Assembly: GCA_023265365.1 (NCBI GenBank)
Contig: JAHFTY010000002.1
Span: forward strand, 13,612 to 54,404
Length of the DNA stretch: 40,793 bases
Reading direction: 5' to 3'
Source of the DNA: Acidobacteriota bacterium
Lineage (GTDB): Bacteria > Acidobacteriota > Terriglobia > 20CM-2-55-15
Of the stretch, positions 18,836 to 27,192 are shown piece by piece. The notes under the pieces are model-generated. The model was not told the origin of the DNA. It was given only the letters and a program-made list of their open reading frames with translations, and ran no database searches. Each line of letters starts with the position of its first letter. The first letter of the stretch is position 1. A program made the translations under genes and the position numbers.

Positions 18836-19021
18836 TTCCCCGCCTTGGCCCAGACGGGGTGCCGCGGAGCGGCGGGGCGGTTCGTCCAACAAAAATCAAT
18901 TTCTTGAACAGCACCACCCCGGCGCTTCGCGCCACCCCTCCTCGTCGAGGAGGGGAAAAACGCCTTATGGGGAAAGTAGTGCCCCGACGAGGAGGGTGGC
19001 GCGAAGCGCCGGAGTGGCCGG
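18836..19021. repeat. Composite palindromic repeat, copy 2, extended into a large inverted repeat
   Basis: The core (18836-18960) has the same order of hairpins as the copy at 13794. Its first palindrome is imperfect here (CCAGA replaces CAAGG). From about 18980 to 19021 a second, inverted half follows (GACGAGGAGGGTGGCGCGAAGC...). The segment 18914-19021 can therefore fold into one long stem around a short AT-rich loop. It lies exactly between the converging TonB and regulator genes and could terminate both. Confidence 0.88.
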
Positions 19022-19029
19022 CGACGCTG

Positions 19030-19434
19030 TCATGCCCGGACGACCATGACTTCAGTCGACTTGATCAGCGCGTAAGCGTGAGCGCCGCGCTTCAGTCCGA
19101 GGTCTTTGCAGGACTGGCTCGTGATGATGGCGGTGATGATCTGGCCGGCCACGTTGATTCTCACTTCCGCCAGCAGACCTTCGCGCCGGACGCTCTCGAC
19201 AACGCCGAACAGTTTGTTTCTTCCGCTGATGGCGTCCAGCACGGCCGGCCGCGTTCGGGCGGCCTTCGTGGCCACTTTCACCATGGTTAATCGATCGACT
19301 TCGCTTTGAGGAATGCGGTGATGGCCTCCCGGCATTTTGATGGATCGAATCCGGCCCTTGTAGATCCATTGCTTGATCGTGGGATAGCTGATGTTGAGGA
19401 GCTTTGCCGCTTCGGGCAGTTTTAGTAGCGTCAT
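19030..19434 (-). CDS. HTH-Mop (TOBE) molybdate-type DNA-binding regulator
   Basis: 134 residues from ATG 19434. Residues 1-45 form an excisionase/MerR-like winged helix (LPEAAKLLNISYPTIKQWIY, then GGHHRIPQSEVDRL). Residues about 66-134 form a Mop/TOBE domain (GRNKLFGVVESV, LLAEVRINVAGQIITAIITS, GAHAYALIKSTEVMVV) that in known proteins binds molybdate or tungstate. Such fusions are found in several phyla and probably sense oxyanion levels. No molybdate transporter or molybdopterin gene is nearby, so targets are unknown. A TACAAT box ends 11 nt before the ATG and overlaps the promoter region of the divergent membrane gene, suggesting autoregulation or joint control. Confidence 0.85.
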   Translation of the reverse strand: MTLLKLPEAAKLLNISYPTIKQWIYKGRIRSIKMPGGHHRIPQSEVDRLTMVKVATKAARTRPAVLDAISGRNKLFGVVESVRREGLLAEVRINVAGQIITAIITSQSCKDLGLKRGAHAYALIKSTEVMVVRA

Positions 19435-19445
19435 TGTTGGACCCG

Positions 19446-19451
19446 ATTGTA
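19446..19451 (-). promoter_or_regulatory. -10 box in a very short divergent promoter region
   Basis: Read leftward this is TACAAT, 11 nt before the regulator start. Only 27 bp separate the two divergent start codons (19434 and 19462), so any rightward promoter must overlap it; the central GTAC is itself palindromic. Confidence 0.45.
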
Positions 19452-19461
19452 CTCTTCCGCG

Positions 19462-20334
19462 ATGCAGTTCCTCACGTTCGATCAGGCGCAACTGGAGCCC
19501 TTCCGCCTGCAGTATCGATATTCCGCGGTCAACAGCTTCCTCGCGTGGCTCGCTTGTTTCGCGATAGCGGCGGGCTGCGCATTCGGCGCTTTCCAGGCGT
19601 GGACCGGCGGCGCCTGGATTGGAGTGTTTATTCTGGGCTGGTGCGGTTTCTGGTTTGGGTTGTTTGCGCTGCTGACATGGTCCGTATTCAAGGCCCGGCG
19701 TCTGCCCACAAACTGGCTGGTCCGCGTTCAGACGGACGGACTTCTCGTGAAGTATCGGACGTATCTGAATCATCACTTTCCGTCCGAAGACATGACCGTC
19801 GTTTACATGCCGTTCGCCGAAATCGAATGGGTGCGTGAACACCGCGTTCAGCGAAACATTCCGGGCGCGGTTCCAGGCAACGACATGCGGAATCGCTTCA
19901 AATATGCCGAGTTCAAGCTTCCGGACCAACAGATTCGCGAACTGGATAATCGTCTCGCTTCGGAGCGCCTCACGCCTGCTCCGAAAGGATCCCGGTGGTT
20001 TGGAAACGCCCAAACCAGCAGCCCGCACTATCCGGTGCAGGTCGTCAAGGATGGACTCGTTCGAGTGGAATGGGGAGTTCGGCCGAAGCTGCAGGCGTTC
20101 CTTGCCGAGATCGGAAATTTCGTTCAGGTGAAACCGCAGGCGGGTACGAGCGTCGATTACCGGTTGATCGCCGGGATGCCAAAAGCAGAACAGGAACAGA
20201 GACTGCTGGAACTCGTCGAAAGCGGAGACAGGATGGGAGCCGTCAAAGTGGCGAAACTGCTTTATGGCTACAACACGACGGAGGCCGTCAAATTCGTGAA
20301 CGAGTTCAGCGGCCGCCAGACGAGCAGGCTTTGA
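19462..20334 (+). CDS. Membrane protein with L7/L12-like C-terminal helix pair
   Basis: 290 residues from ATG 19462. Two adjacent hydrophobic helices (about residues 22-72) form a membrane hairpin; the rest appears cytoplasmic. The last 60 or so residues (LLELVESGDRMGAVKVAKLL, then YGYNTTEAVKFVNEF) resemble the C-terminal domain of ribosomal protein L7/L12, a helical fold reused in several small membrane proteins. Function unknown. Its 3' end overlaps the convergent secreted gene by 29 bp, which leaves no space for an ordinary terminator. Confidence 0.7.
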   Translation: MQFLTFDQAQLEPFRLQYRYSAVNSFLAWLACFAIAAGCAFGAFQAWTGGAWIGVFILGWCGFWFGLFALLTWSVFKARRLPTNWLVRVQTDGLLVKYRTYLNHHFPSEDMTVVYMPFAEIEWVREHRVQRNIPGAVPGNDMRNRFKYAEFKLPDQQIRELDNRLASERLTPAPKGSRWFGNAQTSSPHYPVQVVKDGLVRVEWGVRPKLQAFLAEIGNFVQVKPQAGTSVDYRLIAGMPKAEQEQRLLELVESGDRMGAVKVAKLLYGYNTTEAVKFVNEFSGRQTSRL

Positions 20335-21367
20335 CTTCGGCCGCCATCTTTCCCAGATCCGAGTTCAGCCCGTAACCGCTGCCATAGCGCCCACCTCTCA
20401 CGGAGCGAATGAACGCGCTGGTTTCGTCCAGGGGCAGGGTGGCGGCGTTTTCACAGAAGCTCTTCCAGCTTCCTTCACGATAAAGATAGTCCTCCACGTT
20501 CGAGAGATAGAACGCCGAGACGGTCGCGCCGATTTCCTTCAGGTACCGTCCGACGGCGCGGATGGCCTTGGGGCCTGAAAAATTTCCAATCACCGGGACG
20601 AGCAGGTTCTTCGTTTCGAGTTCCTTCAGAAACTTATAGTTTTCTTCGTTTGCCAGGAAGCTCCGGGTGGTTCCGTCCTGATCCGAGGCCGTCATCAGAT
20701 CCGCGTACGACACGCGATTGCCGCCTCCGCCGAATCCGCCGCCGGTCGATGAGTTGTAGCTGATGGCGGGACCGAACTGGAAGAAATTCCGGAGGACGTA
20801 GCCGACACCGGAAACGTCGTCGCCGGAGAGTCCGAAGCCGTGTTTGGTTTTGAGGTGATCGACGATCTTCCTGAGATTCTCATTGAAGAGATCTTCACTT
20901 CTGGAGACGTTCGAATAAGCCGCAAAAATATCCTTCGCCGTGGATTTCTCCGAAAGGTCGTCCGGCCGTTTTTTCGAGAACAGCATGGAAACGAAGTCCG
21001 CGCGGTCTTTCGAAAGTTCGAAAATGGCTTTGTACATCAGTTGAAGGTCGAGATTGCCGCGGCGGATGTCGACGATGAACGCCATTTTCGGCTTGAGCGC
21101 TGCGATGTAGGTGAAGTTCTGCTCCGGTCCGACGCCCAGGTAGATTCGTTCGGGCTTGGCGGTCTTGATCAGATCCGGAATGACATACTGGAAATAGAGC
21201 TCGTTGGACAACAGGTTATCCGAGCGAAACGTGCCGTCCGCCTCCGAGGAATCCGTGCTCAATTTCCAGAATTGCGAATCGCTGAGCTGGGCGGGAATCG
21301 ACTGGGAGCAGACAAAAAGGCTGACCGAAAGGATGAGCAGAGCGGCTCGCAGGCAGTGTCTTTTCAT
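20306..21367 (-). CDS. Exported hypothetical protein
   Basis: 353 residues from ATG 21367, preceded at 8 nt by a TAGTAT box. A signal peptide is clear (LRAALLILSVSLFVCSQS, cut near IPAQ). The body reads YLGVGPEQNFTYIAALKPK, then MAFIVDIRRGNLDLQLMYKA. Together with LVPVIGNFSGPKAIRAVGRY this suggests a Rossmann-like alpha/beta fold, similar in pattern to SAM-dependent methyltransferases, but no firm cofactor loop is seen. A Gly-rich stretch (GGGFGGGGN) lies mid-protein. Relatives in Acidobacteriota are, as far as I know, uncharacterised. The gene overlaps the convergent membrane gene by 29 bp. Confidence 0.72.
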   Translation of the reverse strand: MKRHCLRAALLILSVSLFVCSQSIPAQLSDSQFWKLSTDSSEADGTFRSDNLLSNELYFQYVIPDLIKTAKPERIYLGVGPEQNFTYIAALKPKMAFIVDIRRGNLDLQLMYKAIFELSKDRADFVSMLFSKKRPDDLSEKSTAKDIFAAYSNVSRSEDLFNENLRKIVDHLKTKHGFGLSGDDVSGVGYVLRNFFQFGPAISYNSSTGGGFGGGGNRVSYADLMTASDQDGTTRSFLANEENYKFLKELETKNLLVPVIGNFSGPKAIRAVGRYLKEIGATVSAFYLSNVEDYLYREGSWKSFCENAATLPLDETSAFIRSVRGGRYGSGYGLNSDLGKMAAEVKACSSGGR

Positions 21368-21419
21368 AGCCGCGCATACTATCACGCGCTCCGCGGCTCC
21401 TTCGAAAAGTACATCGGCA

Positions 21420-21689
21420 TCAACCGACCCGGACCGATAGCATCGCAAACAACAGCAACAGGGACGTAGCCAGGAACCCGATCGCGAACGGGAGCCCGCT
21501 CCGATGCAGAATCGGGGCGCGGTGAAGGAATACGATTCCCATGAAACCCGCCAGCATGCCGGCGAACAGCGGAAAGGTCACACGCCATCCCGCATGATTG
21601 TTTCGGAGTGGCGAAACCGGTCCATGGAAACCGGGAAGAATGGTCTTCCACCGGTTGTAATCCCAGAGTGGATTCAAGCCGCACAACAT
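21420..21689 (-). CDS. Possible small membrane protein
   Basis: 89 residues from ATG 21689. The second half has two strong hydrophobic helices (FPLFAGMLAGFMGIVFL and FAIGFLATSLLLLFAML) separated by a short basic loop (HRAPILHRSG), as in a small two-span inner-membrane protein. The first half is soluble and aromatic-rich. No ribosome site or promoter is obvious. It lies 53 bp upstream of the exported protein on the same strand and might form an operon with it. I do not recognise a family. The 200 bp to its right hold nothing I can assign. Confidence 0.45.
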   Translation of the reverse strand: MLCGLNPLWDYNRWKTILPGFHGPVSPLRNNHAGWRVTFPLFAGMLAGFMGIVFLHRAPILHRSGLPFAIGFLATSLLLLFAMLSVRVG

Positions 21690-21890
21690 TTCAACGCCGG
21701 AGATGCGCGCCGGTTAACACCGCGTAATTCCGCTTTCAGTTTGAGCTTCTCGCGAGCAAGCCGTTAATGTAACCCAGCCAAAGACGACGATGGTGGGGAG
21801 GTTGGGAGTCCGAAGATATCACAGGGTTATGGAGCGGGTCTGATCCGGCTGTTGGCGGTGGTTTGGGCCCGTTGGAAAGGAGGAAGTGCT

Positions 21891-22418
21891 TTGAGTCGCA
21901 GAAAATCTCCGAGGGTCGAACTTCGCCGTCCCGAAAGCAAAGACGTCCATGCATTCCTGGCCATGGTGGGTGCGAGCCGCGTCCTTCATCGGCCATGGGT
22001 ATACGCGCCGGACAGCGAGGAGAAGTTCCAACGGCTCGTGGACCATGGAGCCGGCGGAAGGACGGAAAGCTTCGTGGTCTGCCGGAAGACCGACGGCGCC
22101 ATTGTCGGTGTGATCAATCTGAGCGAGATCATCCGGGGCGCGCTGCAGAGCGCGTTCGTCGGTTATTACGGGGCGGCCGGTTTCGAAAAGCAGGGGTACA
22201 TGACCGAAGGACTCGATCTCGTCATCCGGTACGCCTTCCGGACCCTGCGGCTGCATCGGCTTGAAGCGAACATCCAGCCGGAAAACATTCGCTCGATCAA
22301 GCTCGCGAAACGCTGCGGTTTTAGGAAAGAAGGGTTTTCGCCGAAGTATCTCAGGATTGCAGGGCGGTGGCGCGATCACGAACGCTGGGCAATGACAGCC
22401 GGGGAAATGCGATCGTGA
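21891..22418 (+). CDS. GNAT-family N-acetyltransferase (RimJ/RimL type)
   Basis: 175 residues. I place the start at TTG 21891 because a perfect AGGAGG (21878-21883) ends 7 nt before it. The protein shows the GNAT pattern: an N-terminal strand VELRRPESKD, the core GAIVGVINLSEI, the acetyl-CoA loop region AAGFEKQGYMTEGLDLVIRY, and the C-terminal IQPENIRSIKLAKRCGFRKE. By family knowledge it transfers an acetyl group to a protein N-terminal amine or similar amine; the substrate is unknown. Strong Shine-Dalgarno use sets it apart from leaderless neighbours. A convergent secreted gene ends 17 bp downstream. Confidence 0.85.
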   Translation: MSRRKSPRVELRRPESKDVHAFLAMVGASRVLHRPWVYAPDSEEKFQRLVDHGAGGRTESFVVCRKTDGAIVGVINLSEIIRGALQSAFVGYYGAAGFEKQGYMTEGLDLVIRYAFRTLRLHRLEANIQPENIRSIKLAKRCGFRKEGFSPKYLRIAGRWRDHERWAMTAGEMRS

Positions 22419-22434
22419 ACGCGCCGGGTTCTTC

Positions 22435-22806
22435 TTATGGCCGGATGGCGGACCAGTTCGCGCCGCCATTCCCGCCGAAGTCGACCGTTCCGAGCATGGC
22501 GAGTGGTCCGGGTTTTCCGGTGAACGTCAGAAGAAATCCCTGAGTTTCACCGGTGAACTTGATCGTCTCTTTATCCACCGTTCCCGCCACCGACAGGGTT
22601 CCTCGTTCGGACACCAACTCGCCGGTGATCTTCTCGCCCTCCAGCTTGAAGTTGAGGTCGGCAACGAATGAGCCCATCGGCGTCTCAATGGTGAGCTTCC
22701 ACGCCCCACTCACATCCGCCGGCTTGTCCTGCGCAATTAGAATCGAAGGAACACAAGCCAAAGCGGCCATCGTCAACAGAATTCCAAGGCATTTCTTCAA
22801 CGTCAT
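22435..22806 (-). CDS. Small secreted beta-rich protein
   Basis: 123 residues from ATG 22806, with AGGAG directly upstream. A signal peptide (CLGILLTMAALACVPSILIAQ) precedes about 95 mature residues of alternating strands (GAWKLTIETPMGSFVADLNF, GEKITGELVS, ETIKFTGETQGFLLTFTG), a lipocalin-like small barrel pattern seen in many short acidobacterial exported proteins. Function unknown. It shares a symmetric promoter with the divergent gene at 22886. Confidence 0.75.
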   Translation of the reverse strand: MTLKKCLGILLTMAALACVPSILIAQDKPADVSGAWKLTIETPMGSFVADLNFKLEGEKITGELVSERGTLSVAGTVDKETIKFTGETQGFLLTFTGKPGPLAMLGTVDFGGNGGANWSAIRP

Positions 22807-22832
22807 TCTCCTCTCCGAAACAAGGTGCGCGC

Positions 22833-22840
22833 ATTATAAT
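22833..22840. promoter_or_regulatory. Symmetric -10 element between two divergent genes
   Basis: ATTATAAT reads as a perfect -10 box (TATAAT) rightward and as ATTATAAT leftward. It lies 26 bp from ATG 22806 and 45 bp from ATG 22886. One element could therefore drive both genes, as in described bacterial bidirectional promoters with overlapping -10 boxes. Confidence 0.55.
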
Positions 22841-22885
22841 CCCGGCTATCATTTTGATGTAATCGGAATTGGGGGGGGTAACAGT

Positions 22886-23644
22886 ATGGCGGCAGGAACT
22901 CGACGCGTTGGATTCATGCTTCTGACAGGGGTAGTTCTGCTCGCGGCCTCGGCAGCATTTGCCCAGGATTTCTGGACGAAAAAACAGTTCAATCAATGGA
23001 CCGACGAAGAACTGAAGGAATTCGTTTCCGACTCGCCCTGGGCAAAGGACATCACCATGGCGACGCGCCCGCCGGGCGGCGGCTCTTTCGATATGGGGGC
23101 CGGCGCGACCGGCGGTGGAGGAGACGATAGTGGCGGCGGTGACGCCGGCGGAGGCGGAGGCGGAGGCGGCCGGCGCGGTGGAGGCGGCGGGGGCGGCAGG
23201 GGTGGCGCGGGTGGCGCGGCGGCAACGATGAAGCTCGTCATTTCCTGGCAGAGCGCTCTGCCGATCAAGCAGGCCAACGTCCGTTCCAAAATGCCCGGGC
23301 CCGGAGAAGTTCCCGCGGACGCGAAGGAATACCTCGCCGCTGCCGACGCGTTCTACATTGTTCTCATCGAAGGCATGCCGCAGAATCTGGCCCGCCAGGC
23401 GCTTGCCGACACCGGAAAACTCAAGAAAAGCGCGCTGAAGGCCGGGAAGCGCGAAATCCCTCTGGCCCGCATCAGCACCAACCCGCACGGGCGCAACCTG
23501 GATTTCATTCTTTTCTTTGACCGGAAAGAACCGATCCAAATCGAGGACAACGAGGTCGAGGTCAATGCAAAACTCGGTATCTTCGAGGTGAAGAAGAAAT
23601 TCAAACTCAAGGAAATGGTGGTCAACGGCAAGCTCGAGATCTGA
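22886..23644 (+). CDS. Exported glycine-rich hypothetical protein
   Basis: 252 residues from ATG 22886. A run of eight G (22871-22878) lies in the ribosome-site position. A signal peptide ([20 protein letters not shown]) is followed by a short helical segment ([19 protein letters not shown]). A very Gly-rich linker (about 70-115, with few Arg, Asp and Ala) comes next, then a folded C-terminal domain of about 135 residues ([58 protein letters not shown]). The FWTKKxFxxWTDEE start recurs in acidobacterial exported proteins, but I know of no assigned function. The Gly linker is repetitive at DNA level and could vary in length between strains. Confidence 0.75.
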   Translation: MAAGTRRVGFMLLTGVVLLAASAAFAQDFWTKKQFNQWTDEELKEFVSDSPWAKDITMATRPPGGGSFDMGAGATGGGGDDSGGGDAGGGGGGGGRRGGGGGGGRGGAGGAAATMKLVISWQSALPIKQANVRSKMPGPGEVPADAKEYLAAADAFYIVLIEGMPQNLARQALADTGKLKKSALKAGKREIPLARISTNPHGRNLDFILFFDRKEPIQIEDNEVEVNAKLGIFEVKKKFKLKEMVVNGKLEI

Positions 23645-23690
23645 TTTCAGGAAATGACGACCCGGGCTGGGATTTTGCCGGCGGCATCGG

Positions 23691-23696
23691 TAGAAT
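23691..23696 (+). promoter_or_regulatory. -10 box of a probable leaderless bioB promoter
   Basis: TAGAAT ends 7 nt before the GTG start of bioB, leaving no room for a ribosome binding site. Confidence 0.55.
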
Positions 23697-23703
23697 CGAG
23701 AGC

Positions 23704-24738
23704 GTGAATAACACCACGATTCGATCGGACTGGACCCGCAGGGAAATCGAAAATATCTACAACCTGCCATTGCTGGACCTCGTGTTCGACGCCCAGGGCG
23801 GGTATCGCCGCCATTTCGGCGCGCCGGAAGTGCAGTTATGCCAGCTCCTGTCCATCAAGACGGGCGGCTGTCCCGAAGATTGCGCCTACTGTCCTCAGAG
23901 CGCGCACTATTCCACCGCGGTTAAAAGAGAAGACCTGATGTCCGTTTCCGAAGTGAAAGGCATTGCCGAACAGGCTCGCGCGGATGGCGTTGAGCGTTTC
24001 TGCATGGGTGCGGCCTGGCGAGAAGTGAAGGACGGCGAGGAGTTTGACCGCGTCCTGGAGATGGTTCGAGCGGTGGCGGCCACCGGCATGGAAGTGTGCT
24101 GCACGCTCGGGATGCTGACCGAGTCGCAGGCGCAGCAGCTTGCCGAAGCGGGACTGACCGCGTACAACCACAATCTCGATACGTCGCCCGAGTACTACGG
24201 CGAGATCATCTCGACCCGGAACTATGCCGACCGTTTAAAGACGCTCGGCGCTGTGCGAAGCGCGGGCATTTCGGTGTGCTCCGGCGGAATCATCGGAATG
24301 GGCGAGTCCGACGGGGATCGCATTGGCCTGCTGCATCAGCTCGCCACGCTGAGCCCGCATCCGGAAAGCGTCCCGATCAATATGCTTGTTCGTGTGGAAG
24401 GCACGCCGCTCGAGGATGCCGAAACGATCGACCCGCTCGTGCTGGTCCGCATGATCGCCACGGCACGCCTGCTCATGCCCGCGTCGCGCGTTCGCCTGAG
24501 TGCGGGACGCCGCTCCCTGACGCGGGAAGCGGCCGCGCTTTGTTTTATGGCCGGCGCGAACTCCATTTTCGTTGGAGAAAAACTGCTGACGACTCCGAAC
24601 CCCGATCGCGACGACGACTATGCGCTGCTCGGTTCGCTCGGCTTGAAACGCGAGCGGCGCGAATCCAAAGCCAGCCCGATAAGCACCGCAGCGGTGACGG
24701 CCGATATCAGCAGCCCGATTCTGAAACTCGGCGACTGA
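23704..24738 (+). CDS. bioB: Biotin synthase
   Basis: 344 residues from GTG 23704. Radical-SAM enzyme that inserts sulphur into dethiobiotin, the last step of biotin synthesis, in the cytoplasm. The [4Fe-4S] cysteines are C56, C60 and C63 ([13 protein letters not shown]). Other family marks are [23 protein letters not shown]-like [11 protein letters not shown], and [20 protein letters not shown] near the end. The normal protein would end soon after LLGSLGLK. Here about 30 more residues follow that are simply the antisense of the convergent YfhO tail, so its native stop appears to have been lost in a rearrangement near 24650-24665. The core is complete and activity is likely. It lies apart from bioF-bioD-bioA, with a leftward operon between. 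Confidence 0.95.
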   Translation: MNNTTIRSDWTRREIENIYNLPLLDLVFDAQGGYRRHFGAPEVQLCQLLSIKTGGCPEDCAYCPQSAHYSTAVKREDLMSVSEVKGIAEQARADGVERFCMGAAWREVKDGEEFDRVLEMVRAVAATGMEVCCTLGMLTESQAQQLAEAGLTAYNHNLDTSPEYYGEIISTRNYADRLKTLGAVRSAGISVCSGGIIGMGESDGDRIGLLHQLATLSPHPESVPINMLVRVEGTPLEDAETIDPLVLVRMIATARLLMPASRVRLSAGRRSLTREAAALCFMAGANSIFVGEKLLTTPNPDRDDDYALLGSLGLKRERRESKASPISTAAVTADISSPILKLGD

Positions 24739-26494
24739 AACTCGAACCGCACGTCGTGCTGCCCCTCCGGAACCTCGATCGCCGTTAACGCGAAGTCGGC
24801 CGGAAATACGTCCACGCTCCGCTCGTCGACAGAGGCTGCCCAGCCCGGATAGTAGATCTGGCTCACCACGAGCACGCTCGGCGACTCCGCGGTGACTCTC
24901 ATTGCAAAACTGGCACGGCCTGGAGTCCGTACACGGATTGAACATTCTCCGGATAGGCGCCATTGACCTGCACGATTCGAAAAGGCTCCGGCCCCCGCCC
25001 CGGCAGACGATCGAACAACTCCACCGGCGGAAAGATATGCGCAGGATCCGAAAACGGCATGAACCCATAACTGAAGCTCAGAACATCCAGACAGACAAGA
25101 CTCACCACTGCCACGCGAAAGGGCGCGACCGGGAGTTTCCCGAGAAGGCGGAGCAGAAGCAGAAGCGCGCTCGCCGCCAGCAGCATGGCCGAAACGCGCG
25201 GATACCGTGACGGCTCGGATACGGCGAACGTGAGACTGCGGAGCGCGTAAATCAGCGAGAGCGCAATCGCGCATCCCGTGAACATCAAAATCGAAGCCCG
25301 CGCAAGCTGCCGTCGCGGCTTCGGCTGGCTCCATCGCTCCAGTTCCGAAATTCCAAGGCCGGCGAGCACGGCAATACCGAACGCGCCGGCAAAAATCAGC
25401 CGGGAATTCTTGATTCCCTGAATGAGCGGCAGTTTCAGCGAAAACCAGTACATCGGGCCCACGCCATACGCGACCGACAGGATAATCGCTGTCCAGATCG
25501 CGAGGAACACGGCCACCCTTCGAGACCGGTTCATGAACGCGAGAGGCGCCGCCGCAAAGGCGAGCATGCCGATGTAGGCGGCCTGCTCCGGAATCTCGAT
25601 GCCGGCGGAACTGGTCGAATGCAGGATGTCGCGCGAGACCCAGGAAACTACCGTCCACAACGGCTGGTGCGGCCACGAATCGCTCAGCGACCGGTACGCG
25701 TGATCGACCCATTCCATGCTCGGCAGCAGTTGCACGGCAGCCAGGCCGGCCGGCAGGAAAGCCGAAGCCATGAAGCCCAGGATGAACGTTGTTCCCGGTC
25801 GCGATGCAAAGAGGAATGCCGCAAAGGCCAACGCTGTCAGCGTCGTGTGTACGACGGTTTCGGGATGGCCCGCCAGAACCGGCATGGCGAAGGCAATCGA
25901 GGCCAGAATCACATTGCCGGTCGACGGTTGTTCATGCAGCCGGAAAACGGCCAGGCAGATGAATGGAAGAGCGATCGCGGCGTCGTACATCGCCTGGGCC
26001 TGCCACGCCGTCAGAAATCCGCAGAACGCGAACAACACCGCCGCCGTGACCGCGCCGGTGGTTGTACCGCCCACGCGCCGGACAAATGCGGCGGTGAACA
26101 GAATCACGAGGAGAACCTTTAATGCGGAAACCAGCCCCCAGGCCATGGCGGTCGGCAGCACGTAAAACGGAATCGTCAACGGATAAAAGATGGCCGACTG
26201 TGCGCTCGCCAGCAACGGCGTGCCGGAGAGCATGTAGGGGTTCCACAGTGGAATTTCACGGTTTCTCACAGCATCCGCGGCAATGGCGCGAAACGGATAG
26301 AAAGACGTTACGACGTCTCCGATGTTGGCCGGAACCTGCAGCGGTTCCCGCGGCGCCGACTGCATGAAGGCGGGCCACTGGAAAACAACGAAGGAAGGAA
26401 ACGGAACTTTACCGAGAAGCATGCGGCCGTCGACAACGCCGATCGACAAAACCGCGACGCCGATAACGGCGATCCAGAATCGGCGATCCATCAC
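24618..26494 (-). pseudogene. YfhO-like membrane protein, broken by an internal deletion and frame change
   Basis: The first 531 residues from ATG 26494 form the usual polytopic membrane part of YfhO proteins (about 12 helices; IPLWNPYMLSGTPLLASAQS, GIKNSRLIFAGAFG). They continue to the soluble segment ending VYGLQAV, then stop at once (TGA 24899). The family's C-terminal domain follows in another frame down to 24618: SPSVLVVSQIYYPGWAASVD, FPADFALTAIEVPEGQHDV and a last helix. About 150 residues between the parts are missing, judged from usual YfhO length (700-800). The junction lies near 24905-24925. YfhO proteins are thought to transfer sugars in envelope glycan or teichoic acid decoration. 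Start ATG overlaps the methyltransferase stop (ATGA), so it was the last gene of a three-gene operon. Confidence 0.82.
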
Positions 26495-27192
26495 TTTTGC
26501 GCGAAAACCGCGTACTGTCCGCCCAGCGGCAAACCGGACAGCGCGCTTTCCAGCGACGCGAGACGGCGATGAAGGAATTGGGGAAGCAGAAGAAAATAGC
26601 TCCAGTCGATGATCCTGGCTCCTGAATCAAGGAGAAGCCGCCGGGCTTCCCTGAGCCGGAGCAATTGCGCATTCGCGTCCACGGGTGCCCGGGCGACGAT
26701 GACGCGCGTGACCGGATTGAGCGGATTGTGTTCGATGATGCACATGATCCCGTCCGGTTTCAGCAGCCGTTTCATTTCCAGCGTCAGCAGCGCACGGCCC
26801 TCCGGCGGGACGTGGTGGTAGACCGAGACGGCGGTCACGAAGTCGAAGGCGCCATCGTCGAAAGGCAGCTTGTCCGGCGGATCCTGCCGCCGGACGTCGA
26901 ATGGGGCGCAGGCTTTCAGCATTTCTTCGGAGGGGTCGCATCCCGACACCGATTGGAAGTGAGTTTGTCCGGCACGCATGAGATCGCCCCGGCCGCATCC
27001 GACGTCGAGCCAGGCCAGGCTGTTGGTGCTTATGCCGCGTTTCCGGTAGAACGTTTCGATGACCTGGATTTTGCGTTTGAAGAAGAAATCGGTCGAAGCG
27101 GCAAAGCGGTCGCGAATCGGATCGCGGACGAGTTCTCCGTAATTGCCGGCGTAGGCGTCAAACTCGGTCGGCGGCTTCGGTTTGTCGCTCAT
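26491..27192 (-). CDS. Class I SAM-dependent methyltransferase
   Basis: 233 residues from ATG 27192. Motif I is WLDVGCGRGDLM (about residues 60-72), the acidic strand is SGCDPSEEML, and post-I marks are LPFDDGAFDFVTAVSVYHHV and LLKPDGIMCIIEHNP, typical of Methyltransf_11. Near the C-terminus FLLLPQFLHRRL suggests membrane contact. It overlaps the upstream glycosyltransferase by 35 bp and the YfhO gene by 4 bp, so translation is coupled. This context points to modification of a polyprenyl-linked sugar or another envelope lipid. I considered BioC because biotin genes flank the operon, but the opposite strand and coupling to glycan genes argue against it. Confidence 0.85.
   Translation of the reverse strand: MSDKPKPPTEFDAYAGNYGELVRDPIRDRFAASTDFFFKRKIQVIETFYRKRGISTNSLAWLDVGCGRGDLMRAGQTHFQSVSGCDPSEEMLKACAPFDVRRQDPPDKLPFDDGAFDFVTAVSVYHHVPPEGRALLTLEMKRLLKPDGIMCIIEHNPLNPVTRVIVARAPVDANAQLLRLREARRLLLDSGARIIDWSYFLLLPQFLHRRLASLESALSGLPLGGQYAVFAQK

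Noticed and set aside
24890-24930. Programmed frameshift in the YfhO gene
   Set aside because: No slippery heptamer is visible, and about 150 family residues are missing at the junction, so simple frame change cannot restore the protein.
26491-27192. The methyltransferase as BioC, because biotin genes flank it
   Set aside because: It is on the opposite strand, translationally coupled to GT2 and YfhO genes, so it belongs to the glycan operon.
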